Shown here: positions 1 to 9,869 of the stretch, piece after piece | How the letters are laid out: every line of letters begins with the position of its first letter | How positions within the stretch are numbered: position 1 is the first letter of the stretch | Source of the DNA: Chlorops oryzae | Lineage: Eukaryota; Arthropoda; Insecta; Diptera; Chloropidae | NCBI GenBank assembly: GCA_020466095.1 | Contig: CM035807.1 | Span: forward strand, 51,922,752 to 51,986,751 | Direction: 5' to 3' | DNA length: 64,000 nt | The notes under the pieces: model-generated | Told to the model about the DNA's origin: nothing | The model's input: the letters and a program-made list of their open reading frames with translations, nothing else | Database searches by the model: none | Program-made: the position numbers and the translations under genes

Positions 1-1950
1 ATTATGTACGTCTTAATCTCGTAGAATTGTATCGCGGCGACCACTGCCGATTGTAGCGCAATGGAAAATCAAGAATTCACCTTCCGCAATGGATGAAATT
101 TGATCGACTCCGTAAGAGTCGAGGTTGAACAAATTTTTGCTCAATGCCTGTCGCAGCGCACTGCAAAGATAGACCTTTACCTTCGCAACACACCGCAAGC
201 CTCCTGCAACACCAAATTCAATTTAACAAAAATCAAATCGTTTCAATAGAACACAATAAAATCGCCAAAAAAATCAATTTGTTCGTAAAAATCTCCATAA
301 AGATTTTCGAGTTTCAATCACAACAGTTGCATGCACAGAATATCAGCGGAGCGCCAGCATCACAGCATATGTTGATGTGGTGCTATATGTCCAGCAGTTA
401 CAGTCCAGCAAAGCAACGAAGCCAACATACAACACGCTTTGCTCTTATTGCTCTAGTCTCGCTAGCTCCAGAATACTCGATCGAAATTTGCTCGATGTTC
501 GATGTTCGGTGTGCGTTCGCTGCCGCTAAAAGTGATTGGCAGCAGATTTCATCACACGATATCGAAACTGACCTACGCACTAAATATGTCATTTGTCTGC
601 CTCTTTAGAATTGTACATACATATATACACCAAGGGCGCTTGATATATGGAGCAAAGAAAGAAAACCGATTCGCAAAGAATTTCAGAGAACCGATAAAGA
701 AAAAGCAATTCCTTGGCCGGCCGACTCCCTCTCTTCGTTCTCAACTGAAGGCAACGAAGAAACGACAATTAGAGCGGGACTTTTTTTATTGTTTTTGTCA
801 CACTATTTGCCTTGGACCAGACCACCGTTTATGCCAAATGGCACGGGTGCGCTAGCCCTGCACAGTATTGAAGCTGAAGGGAGAGGGATTGTACACGCGT
901 CTTTTGCGTTATACGCTGCATGCGCTTGGACCGTTAGTCACTGCCCTTGAAATTGCAACAGGGCGATTAAAGGTCAGAAGCGTAATGCACGTGGCGCACT
1001 TTTCCACTTCCAACAAAAATTGGTCCTTCAGAACCTGATTCCAGGCTCCTGGCAGGATCGCCAAATGTTAATGTGAGGGAGTTGAGGGCACGTGTCTCTA
1101 AATTTCCCGCAGCAGAGCGTTGGCTTACTGGAATAGTTGGTTGATTAGAGGGTGGCGGCTATTTTATTTGGAGATGGATTGATTTGCGCAACGCGTTTGT
1201 ATCGGTTTAACGGTATTGTTAATTAGAGGAAAAAAAAAATGAAAATTCGTCTCCTTGACGACTTAATTCTATTAAAATTTATAAAGCAAAATTTCGCCTT
1301 CGTGGCCTAAGAATGGTTGGGTTCGTCCCTTTTATTTTTGTTTTTTAATTTGAATTTATAGTTCACGTTTTAGTTTTTTTCCTTTTTTTTGTTGGTTTTG
1401 TTTCGAGTGATTTACGGAGCGGCGCAACGCGTTTCGTTCACACACTGATCGAAGACTGCTAATGATTTCTCCTTCTTATTGGGAAGGAGCTCTCCGACGA
1501 GCTAGCGCTGTAGAAAATATGAAATGTACTCGTTAGGACAATTCTTTCTCCGTGTATTAAAGGCTCGGCTGCGCAGCGGCCACGGCGAAGAACGATCACA
1601 AATACTAGAGGAGAAGCATAGTATCGACATCAATAACATAGAAATTATCAAAAACGTGAAGGAACACTGAAAACTTGAAGCAGCTGAAAGCGTCGAAATA
1701 AACACACACAAACCACCTGCCTTAATAAATGGAGATAATGGAAATATATCTTCGTGGCTGCTCAAATACCTGACCAAACACTAAGCAGAAAAACCCTGAT
1801 TGAAACAAACAAGGCCATAAAACCGAAAACTGAAAAGTTAAAAACAACTCCATAAAAAAAATCGGACCTTTCACTCAAGAAAATTGTACCTGCTACCTGT
1901 GATAATCCGGAACAGACGAGGGACTAACAAAGCCCAGAAAATAAGAAAGG
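1..1950. other. no gene recognised; AT-rich noncoding DNA
   Basis: Open frames up to 154 codons occur near 144-855, but none shows a domain or motif that I recognise, and they overlap on both strands. The stretch contains long A and T runs. It lies upstream of the recognised DmX exon, so it is probably intronic. I see no RNA gene and no clear repeat copy elsewhere in the window. Confidence 0.4.
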
Positions 1951-2265
1951 AATTAACGCCCCAATTTTTTATGTACAAAAAATTAAAGTATGAAATAAAT
2001 CCCAATAATATTTTGGGGCCTTTTTTCTTTTAAAGTGATATAAATTGGGGCTTTATTTCCTTTTACAGCTCTTAGCTAAATAATTGATTTTATTGAACAA
2101 GGTAGACTATGTAAATTTGAAATTTGAAGATGTCTAGCAAGCTTTGAAAAACCAAAAAAAAAGGTATATAAGTGCAGAAATTGAACAAAATAGGACACTT
2201 TACAATATATCGCCGTTGAGATCATTTGAAATTATTTAAAGCCTGCAGATTTTTTGCCTTTAAAA

Positions 2266-2523
2266 ATGGATTGCGTTAAAGTTAGCGGAAAAAGTTACAA
2301 CAGTGAGCTGTTGTATGTTTTTGAGCAAAAAATGCTTTACAGGAAAAAATCTGTTTACAAGGATATTATAAAACGTGTGTGCTTCGAGTCGTCCTGCAAG
2401 GCCAGATTGAATTTGCTGCCTAATGGCAAATGTGAGGTTCCTAAGAAGTTTGTCGGCCACAATCATTGCGACGAAAAAGTAACATATCAAGAGCTTATCG
2501 CGTTAAATGAAATCAAACAATAA
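2266..2523 (+). CDS. FLYWCH-type zinc-finger segment of MULE transposon
   Basis: The frame runs from an ATG at 2266 to a TAA ending at 2523 (85 codons). It shows the FLYWCH pattern: a tyrosine/phenylalanine-rich start, a central Cys-x4-CKARL segment, then GKCEV and a HNHC ending. FLYWCH fingers commonly precede transposase domains in insect MULE-like elements and bind DNA. Translation stops before the transposase core at 2957, so this is either a first exon or a truncated ORF. It shares the element and strand of the downstream transposase. Confidence 0.55.
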   Translation: MDCVKVSGKSYNSELLYVFEQKMLYRKKSVYKDIIKRVCFESSCKARLNLLPNGKCEVPKKFVGHNHCDEKVTYQELIALNEIKQ

Positions 2524-2725
2524 TGTTTGGAAAGGACAACTGTACTTGGGGGCGCAGTGAATGCTTCTAGTCATATAAAGAGAGCATTCCAGGAAGTTTC
2601 AGAAAGGAAGGAAAAACTAAAAATAAATACCAACTCATCAACCATTTTATTTTAATAAAATTGAAAGTAAATCAATAATTTTTGACTGCAACATTTATGG
2701 AGCGTCTAGGTAGTTCTAATTTTTT

Positions 2726-2810
2726 CATAACATTTTAAATCTACGCAGAATAAAAAATCGCGCGATTTTTTGTTAAAAATTTTTATTCTGCCTAGATTTA
2801 AAATGTTATG
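2726..2810. repeat. near-perfect hairpin inside the MULE element
   Basis: Arms of about 30 bases starting CATAACATTTTAAATCTA and ending with its inverse flank a short AT-rich loop, forming a strong hairpin. It lies between the FLYWCH part and the transposase core. It may be a small inserted MITE or a structural element of the transposon. A single copy is seen in this window. Confidence 0.6.
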
Positions 2811-2956
2811 AACAAATTTTTCCCTGCGGCGCCAATTTTTTCTCATTCCAACTTTTATTAACAATATATAGATATATATGTTATAATTAGGAAACAAAAG
2901 GCCTTACATTAGCGAAAATTATACGAGGACTTCATACTTTAGTTAATAACAATTCA

Positions 2957-4491
2957 GTGAAGTCTCCACAAACCCCTGTTGAAGTGATTGAGGCTTTTAA
3001 CTTGGAATCCATTTGGAATGAGTACGGTGTTTCAAAAGACATATCAAATCCAAGACCATTTTTTACAGCTTGTGTCTTAGACAACTCAAGCTTTTGCCTT
3101 TTTTCGTCCTTAAAATCGATAGATTTGATCAAAGAAAATATTGAAACGTCAAGTCGGAACGTTTTAATGGATGCAACATTCAAAATTGTTCCACAAGGAT
3201 GTTTTAAGCAGTTGCTTATTAATATATATGTCGATTACTTCGAATGTGTAAGTATATTTTACTGCAAAGAAACTCTTTCTGAAATATAATTATTGTTTTT
3301 AAATAACAAAATCCTTCCAGATATTTCCAGTGTTTTTTGTTTTGATGGAAAAAATAACATTGGCATCTTATGAAGGGGTTTTTAAATATATTAAAGAAAA
3401 TATTTTTGACTTTAAACCTTTTTAAATAATCACTGACTATGAGCAAAGCATGAGGCAAGCTGTCAAAAACATTTTCCATCGGAAAGCAAGTAGGATGCTG
3501 GTTATTTTAAAAAATTTCAGAAAAATTGAATCCTTATTTTTAGTTGACAACTGTTTTAGTTGAAGGTTCCACTATTGCCAGGCTATAAGGAGAAATATTT
3601 GTAAGAGGTCTCAACTTCTCCAACGTATACGAGCTTCAAAACAAGATTATATGATATATCACAAAATTATGGCACTGCCTCCTCTTCCTTCTCAACATAT
3701 TCTTGAAGCACTCAAAACTATAAGGTCTGCAGTATTGTTGATGGACGCTGATGGATCATTTATATCATTTTTAAATTGTTTTGAAAGGCAATGGATTAAA
3801 AATGTTAGTTATTCTTGGAAAATTAAGATTCTTCTCCTTAATCTCCTCTTCAAGGTGGTATGTGAAAGTATGTCAGGTTTTAAGGAGAACATTCGTACAA
3901 CCTCAGCAGTTGAAGCATATAATGGTGTTTTGGGTCGGTTAGTCATGAAGCACGGAAATTTTTTCAAATTCTTACAGGCAATTCGGAACGAAGAATTTCA
4001 CAAAACTCGAAATTTCGAACAACTTGCTGCAAATGGAGGGTTTCATCAAAAAAAAAAAAGGTGTCAAGATATGCAGCGAAACTTGAAGATAGAAGAAGCA
4101 TCTTTGCTCCTACAGCAAGAAAAGTTGACTGTGTCTTCCTTTCTGACAAGGATGGTATACGAAAAGAATGGAATATGTGTACAAATGCTGCCAAGAGATG
4201 AATATGAGACTGTAGATAGTGAAGACCAGTTAGAAGAAGAAGACGATGTCCATGAGGAGCCACCAATAAATGAAAGTCCTGTCAATAATGATTGTGTTGT
4301 GTGTAGAAACTCGCCTCGCTTGCAGGCATATGAAAATATGCGAAGGATGCAATGACCAATTGAAAGCTCAAGCTGTTGGTGATGAAAATTTTGCATACAA
4401 TTGTCCTTGTTGTAGGGAACCAATAATGGAAACAATAAAAGTCTTTGGCTTAAAGAAAATTCAAATAAGAAAAGTATTTAATTATTTATAA
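2957..4491 (+). pseudogene. MULE transposase with C-terminal RING finger, broken
   Basis: This is the transposase body. At 3168-3240 it reads LMDATFKIVPQG, with the first catalytic Asp in DATFK; a short GT-AG intron (3250-3320) restores the frame. ITDYE near 3437 supplies the likely second Asp, and SAVEAYNG near 3908 the likely Glu. A likely second intron or frameshift sits near 3490-3570, before the FHYCQA segment that precedes the ALPPLP motif. The C-terminus (about 4289-4440) has a C3HC4 RING pattern, Cys-x2-Cys, CRHM, CEGC and CPCC, split by a frameshift. An in-frame TAA sits at about 3424. It is inactive as it stands; the RING suggests a ubiquitin-ligase-like or protein-binding role, which is inference. 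Confidence 0.6.
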
Positions 4492-4849
4492 ATTTAATAG
4501 GGTTTTTAGTTTTTGGTGTGTTTTTTTTCCTATTTTAAGGGCTTTATTTCAATTTCTTCTTAGGGATTTCTTTTCAATTTTATTAATTTTCCAAATAATT
4601 TCTGGAAATAAGGCCCCAGAAATTTTAGGATGTTATTCTATTTCTTCCTTTGGGGTGTTATTTCCAAATGAAAACGAAATAAGACCCCAAATCAGGAAAT
4701 AAGACCCCAAAATAGCGTGTTGTTGCTTACATACATAATTTTGGGGCTTTATTTCATTTCGAGCTTGGGGCCTTATTTCATAGAGCCATGCCAAGCACTT
4801 ACCTGGTACCTGTCAACACCCAACCACCAAAATAGCAAACCACTACCAA

Positions 4850-5005
4850 AACCCACCCCTAATTAGGCTACCGATTAAGTATAAATGGATTAAAAATCAT
4901 AGATGTATTTAGATTTAGGAATCATCCTGATGAAGGCGGAAGCGAATTCGCCGAAATACGTATAGTTATATACAAAATAAAGCGATTGAAATAAAAGTGA
5001 AAATT
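4850..5005 (+). repeat. possible retroelement 3' tail
   Basis: A stretch with a GATGAAGGCGGAAGCGAATT motif is followed by a GCCGAAA motif and AATAAA-like signals (4968-4995). Similar palindromic tails end many non-LTR and Penelope-like elements. No coding part is attached. The MULE element may have inserted just upstream of it. Low confidence, since only one copy is visible. Confidence 0.25.
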
Positions 5006-5589
5006 CCGAATCATTTTATTACTTAATCTTTACCAATTTCATGTGATTTATGTGAGGATTAACGTGCATTTTGGTACATTTTCAATATCGCGTATCTCAC
5101 ATGATAGTGAAAAGTAGTAAGAGATCAATATATCTTCTTAAATACACTAACTCAGGTTTTTCATATTTCGAGAATCTGTTTGGAAATAAGCCGACGTCAG
5201 AAGATTTTTTCCAATGAAAATAAGTAATTTAAAGTATTTTGATTAAATTTTTGCAAATTTTCAAATCATCAAAAATAAAAATTTGTTTAAATATGATTAG
5301 AAAAAAAGTAAATATTAGTAATATATTTTCTTAAATTCTATAAAATAAGGTGTTACAGCCACACAAACATGTTTGAGATTATAATATTTGTGATTTCTCG
5401 TAGTGGAGGTAACATTTCGCAATCCAAAATTTTGACTTTTGTCCGCTACACGAAGCACAGCCATTTAGCAAGTATATTTGTTTGTCACTAAACAAATATA
5501 TTTTTTTACTCAGAGCATTTTTATGACATTACAAATTCCCCATAAAAATTGTATAATGTCTAGATATATTCTTGTACATTTTCTTCCAG

Positions 5590-5736
5590 GTGGGTAAAAA
5601 CGGGGTTTTTTGCTAACGGCATCGCACATTCTAACACTTTCATGGAATTTGGAAGGCACACGGCTATTAACAGGGGGCCAGACCTTGCAGCTGTGGAAGG
5701 AAGTGTCAATTGAAGTTGCAAATGAAGCCACAAACG
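5590..5736 (+). CDS. DmX: DmX / rabconnectin-3 alpha exon with an apparent 1-bp frameshift
   Basis: The exon is bounded by a pyrimidine-rich acceptor (TTCTTCCAG, ending 5589) and a GTAAGC donor at 5737. It encodes LTLSWNLEGTRLLTGGQTLQ followed by LWKE, a WD-repeat blade matching the DmX/DMXL family just before its SWK..W segment. DmX is a large multi-WD protein that, with Rbcn-3B, assembles or regulates the V-ATPase on endosomes and synaptic vesicles. From the acceptor no single frame is open: one base in the six-T run (5606-5611) must be dropped to join the start (W-V-K-T-G) to the conserved blade. The end leaves one base (phase 1), which fits the exon at 62643. The frameshift may be an assembly error, a polymorphism or real damage. 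Confidence 0.75.
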
Positions 5737-7250
5737 GTAAGCGTGTTAAAAGTTCCATCCCGAATATCCATAATATCACTGCTCGACAGCATTTTTTCTC
5801 TATAGATAAAATCAACTTTTTCTGTAGAAGTTCTCCACTGCCAGCACGGAAATTCCCTTTAAAAATCCTTTTATTTAGTTATCGAGATGTTATCGATAAA
5901 CGATTTTTTAGAATTTTAGACAAAGGTTACAGTTGTTCAGCTTCTATGGAGGTGCGGTTAAAAATCGATAATTTGAAAACCGTTATAGATAGAACAATTA
6001 AACTTAGTAATAATATTACTTGCCATAGGAGCCTTGTGATGCATTGGTTATCTCTGGTGGAGAAAAGGGCGGAGGGGAATGTAAAAATAAAAGTAAAAAT
6101 GTGGAAATGCTTCCACAAGGCTAAAACCAAAAACAAAATGTGCAATACCTGAAATAAAAATACCACCCCTCTCCCAGCTAGTCACTACAACCTAAATCAA
6201 TCGATCGCTTGAAAAACGTAGGTAAAATTTAATATAATTTCACTTTTATTTATTTTATTTACCTATTTACAAAAATTGGAAAAATAAACGAATCCGATCT
6301 TAGGTAATCAATAAAATGTTTTATAAGGCTCGAATATTGCATTAAAGGACTGGACTTATACTTCATACTAAACCCCTGCACAAATGCATTTGAAAGAGGC
6401 TTAAAACCGTTTGTTATTCAAAATATGTCATTTTATCGATAAGCGAGCAAAACATGTGCTTGATGAATTGGTATTATTTCATCAACGAACAAGATCATTT
6501 TAAGTAATGAGAGTGTTGTTGTTTTATACATTAAGCTTGCTTTAGATATTTTTTCAGACACAAGGGCAACTCGCTGTCATGCCCGCCAACATTGAATTTT
6601 TTGTGTTCCACCCACTACGTAGCCCATCAACATTGTATTTTTAACAGACGTGGATCACTTTGAATTGAATTCAATCTTTTGGCGAAGCTGATCATTTCTT
6701 TGAATATTATATATGGCGTATTTTGACTGGTTGCACAGATATGCACAAATGCAATATACCCTCAATACTGCGTGTCAGGTATAAAAACAGCATAAAATAA
6801 CATATAAAAATCAGTAATAGAATATCAAGTGTTTTAGTGCACTCATTGAAATGTAAGCAAACTTGCTGTTTTGGTTTTGAATAAAAGCAATACCAAAGAA
6901 TCTTGTAGTGAGTAACCGCACTTATATTTTTGCTTTACAAAAAGCATATGCATACAATGTATCCCGTTATACCTCTTTTGATTAAAAGGCAAACAATTTT
7001 AACCGCTCGCTTTTTCCTTGAATACATAAGTGTAACCACGGCTTTAAAGGAAACGTTTGTTTCATGTTTTTATTTTAACTAGTTTTTGAGATATAAAATT
7101 TTGAAAAAAGACTTATAAAAAAGGATATTCAAGGATATTTCAAGGACTGTTAATAATCAAAATCTTAAAAGTAGTCTCCACAGTGCTTTTAGACGGCACC
7201 TATCGAAAAATCAACAAAATTTAAAGATTCGTTCCATGATGCCGCAACCC
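5737..7250 (+). other. intron sequence, no gene seen
   Basis: AT-rich sequence follows the exon donor. A long frame continues past the exon to 6152, but it has no recognisable motif and crosses the splice donor, so I treat it as intronic read-through. No repeats shared with the rest of the window were noticed. Confidence 0.5.
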
Positions 7251-7259
7251 GCCAGACCC

Positions 7260-7520
7260 ACGTTACAGGGTTAAATTTAGATTTAAAGAAAAAATGTGCA
7301 TGCAACTTGAACTTTTAAAATGTAAGTTGAGAAAGAGATTTCGAGAGTAGACACTTAATGTGATCGCGGTAACAGTCGATACAAGAATCAAAAACAATTC
7401 GGCGCAGATGCAACGCATGATCTGCAATTTTTCTGCAACTTGTTGCACAAAGTATGGTTCGATTTCATTTAATGGTGTGAAACTGTTCTACGCTCTGCAG
7501 TAGGACGTCTACATGAACAT
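7260..7520 (+). repeat. dispersed repeat A, copy 1
   Basis: About 260 bases match 27850-28103 in the same orientation. Both share long blocks such as TTTCGAGAGTAGACACTTAA, a GATGCAACGCATGATC block, and end with GCAGTAGGACGTCTACAT. The copies differ by substitutions and short indels. The origin is unclear; it could be part of an LTR or of a noncoding transposon. Confidence 0.7.
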
Positions 7521-8164
7521 TCCGCCCCCTCGCAGTGATACGGCGCAAGATCCCCCTCAAACCATCACAGCAACTCATTGTTGATTGTCCTGCAAATTTG
7601 AGAGTGGTATAAGTTTTGAAATATGTGCAGCGCAATTCAAATTTTATTGGGGAAATATGTATTTTTTGGTATTTGGAATTCGTTTGGTTATTTTATTTTT
7701 ATATAGAAATAAAAAAGTACAAACTGAAATGTTTTTTTTTTACATTTAATTGTTCACTACACCTGTCAGGACATAGCCGAATATAGTGAGCTGCCCCAGT
7801 GATCTTCCGTATTGGCCCTCGAGGATCCCTGGGTGCATAACTTGAACGTATACATCCGCTCCTAATAATAAGTACACGTCCGCTGAAAGGAAAAATTCAG
7901 GCTCGGCCAATTAGATCCCCACAAACAATGAAGTTATTCGCTAATCTATAGTTTTCTCCGGCGTCACGATGGCAATGTCTTTAATTTATGCTTGAATAGT
8001 TTTTTTTCCCGTTTTGAACATAAAGAAAAGCACCACAAGAAGCTTTCGTAATTTGAATTAAAGTCATTTTATCTTTTTTATTTTGTCCTTTTTCTATAAG
8101 TCACTATACAATTATTTTACAAAGCTTCAGAGATTTTACACAAAGAAATAATGAAAACTGCGTC
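7521..8164. other. noncoding, nothing recognised
   Basis: AT-rich with a short GC-richer part near 7770-7930. I see no coding motif, RNA gene or shared repeat. Confidence 0.4.
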
Positions 8165-8586
8165 GTCGGCGAGAGAGCGGGTGTAAAGCAAACGATTTGG
8201 CGGTTGTCGATCGAGTGAGTCGACTGCACTCTGATGCACTCGGCCGTTGCCGTGGAAGGGTTCTTTGGAATGGGCCTGGAAGGTTCTCAGTCGACTTTTC
8301 CATTAGATTAAAGCGAGGCTTGAAGATTGCTGTTGGCGCGTACCTTTTGACGGGCTTAGATTGTCGCACATGGACAATGTTGGTCGCCCGACAATCGACG
8401 GGAATATGTCGCACATGGAGAATCTGTGTCGCAAGGCAGTCGTCGGGTATAGGTCGAACCAGCAGTGATCCTAGACAAATAGTAAGCTGGAGGTTTAAAT
8501 CCATTTTCGCACGCATCTGCCAGATGCATTGGTGTTCCCCATTGACCACATTCTAGGGTGGCCGTATTTTTTTTGCACACCTTTCA
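8165..8586 (-). repeat. dispersed repeat B, copy 1 (LTR-like)
   Basis: Read on the minus strand this segment matches 28110-28430 read on the plus strand. Shared blocks include CGACCTATACCCG, a GCGACAATCTAA block and GTCACTCGATC-like ends. It lies just downstream (minus sense) of the BEL-B pol C-terminus, so it may be the 3' LTR or 3' region of that element. An internal partial duplication with CCATGTGCGACA is present in this copy only. Confidence 0.55.
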
Positions 8587-8782
8587 GTTAAAATGGACTC
8601 GACGGAGTATGGGCCCAGCAGTGCTCTCAAAAAACATAGTTTGTGGTAGACTGCAACTTTTACGATTGCCGATGGCCGTAACATAACCCCGGCAGGCGTA
8701 ACAGCAGTGGGAACGGACGAGCGGGGTCCGTCATTGCTGCGCCCCTCGGAACACGACCCATGTGTCCGGTATTGTAAGAGCT

Positions 8783-8925
8783 GAGACGAGCGAGATCTCT
8801 CGATGCGCCGTTGACCCAACCGAGAAACAATAAGACAAGATGGCTGTTGAGTACGAGACGAGCGAGGTCTCTCGGTATGCCGTTGACCCAACCGATGCGC
8901 CATGGGACGAGATGGCTTTTGAGTT
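8783..8925. repeat. 72-bp tandem duplication
   Basis: Two adjacent, imperfect copies of a unit containing GACGAGCGAGATCTCTCG and CCGTTGACCCAACCGA. The second copy begins near 8857. It is a simple local duplication with no known role. Confidence 0.75.
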
Positions 8926-9244
8926 TTTTTTTTCGTCATGTAAAAGGGAACGAACAAAATCGTGGTATTGGTGACAGTGATGCTGGCTTTGGCGATTTCT
9001 CCGAACGTGTGTTTGCGCCAAGCAGTTTGAGCAGTATTAGTGAAGCAAAATCAAGCGTAATCTGCCTTCCAGCGATTGCTTCAAAAACGTGGAGCAAAAC
9101 CGCAGCGCATGTGGTTTTTACAAACGAGACAGTTCATCATTGTCTCCACAGCCGAGTATTTTATAGCCTCTTGAGAATTTCTGCTTATTTATTAAAAATG
9201 AGAGCGAAAAATACGGCGCAAAAATATAAAAAAATATAATTTGA
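8926..9244. other. noncoding, nothing recognised
   Basis: Between the tandem duplication and the end of BEL-B pol. It may hold the 3' LTR remnant of BEL-B, but I could not define LTR ends. Confidence 0.35.
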
Positions 9245-9860
9245 TGAAAGAATCATGGATTGGGGAGTAAAACAAGTTTAACTCTGGGTCATTTAATAAC
9301 ACCCTTAGCCGTTTTGATGCTGACCACTTGCACGCGATTGTCAGCACCGCTATGTGCGCTTTCTACTCTTCCTAAGCGCAATTCGTTGGGAGGGAGATTT
9401 TCGTCTTGTATGTCGACTAAATCGTTACTCGAGATTTGCTTTTATCGAAATTTACATTTGTTGCGTTTGTGCAATTTTTTAAATATTCTGATTTCCATCT
9501 TTTACAAAAATGTTGATAAATTGCTTTAATTTTCTGGAAACGATTAACAATGGAGATGGGATTGCTTTCAATTTCAGCGTCTGGGAGAGAGAAGTGGACC
9601 TCCAATAAGGAAGTGCCCTGGATTTAAAGGTTCTACATTTGTGGGGTCATCGGAGATAGGTCTCAAGTAAATAGTTCAGATATGCCTCAATTCGATGAAG
9701 AATCGTTCTGAATTCTTCAAACGTGTATTTTAAAATGCCTCCAAAGCGTCGAAAGTGAGCCCTCTTGTGAGAGGCTCCAGGTGGAATAAATTTCCATTCA
9801 ACTGCTTGACTCGAATACTTATGCTCAACATTTGGTTTCGTGGCTTTTAGAATCCAAAAA
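9245..9860 (-). pseudogene. BEL/Pao pol C-terminus (BEL-B, distal part)
   Basis: Reading the minus strand from about 9860 down, frames give EWKFIPPGAS, then TFEEFRTILHRIEAYLN, then NPGHFLIGGP, then FCKRWKSEYL, then DENLPPNELRLGRVESAHSG. This is the order of the end of a BEL/Pao integrase followed by its C-terminal domain. Several stops and frame changes break it. The Gly-rich segment that normally carries the catalytic Glu is degraded. It continues the BEL-B fragment at 12.7-15.7 kb, the two being separated by the Transib. Confidence 0.7.
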
Positions 9861-9869
9861 TTTAAAAGG

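Larger units (their letters stand above)
1957..4781 (+). mobile_element. MULE-type DNA transposon with subterminal repeats
   Basis: The segment carries transposase pieces in order: a FLYWCH-like domain, a MULE-type DDE core and a C-terminal RING finger. Both ends hold many copies of a short motif close to TTGGGGCCTTATTTC in both orientations: near 1958, 2014 and 2046 on the left, and near 4609, 4652, 4678, 4700, 4740 and 4766 on the right. Such clusters are typical of transposase-binding subterminal repeats. The outer limits given are the outermost motif copies; I could not identify a target-site duplication. Assignment to a MULE/Phantom-like group is inferred from the domains. Confidence 0.6.

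Noticed and set aside
144..855. Two overlapping plus-strand frames of 154 and 117 codons
   Set aside because: No recognisable motif, an opposing minus-strand frame, and biased low-complexity residues.
5737..6152. Continuation of the DmX exon frame to 6152
   Set aside because: It crosses a good GTAAGC donor, loses all family similarity and becomes AT-rich; the protein continues in the exon at 62643.
8197..8556. 119-codon plus-strand frame and its minus-strand counterpart in repeat B
   Set aside because: Open on both strands in a GC-richer dispersed repeat; the frame is not kept in the 28.1-kb copy beyond short stretches.
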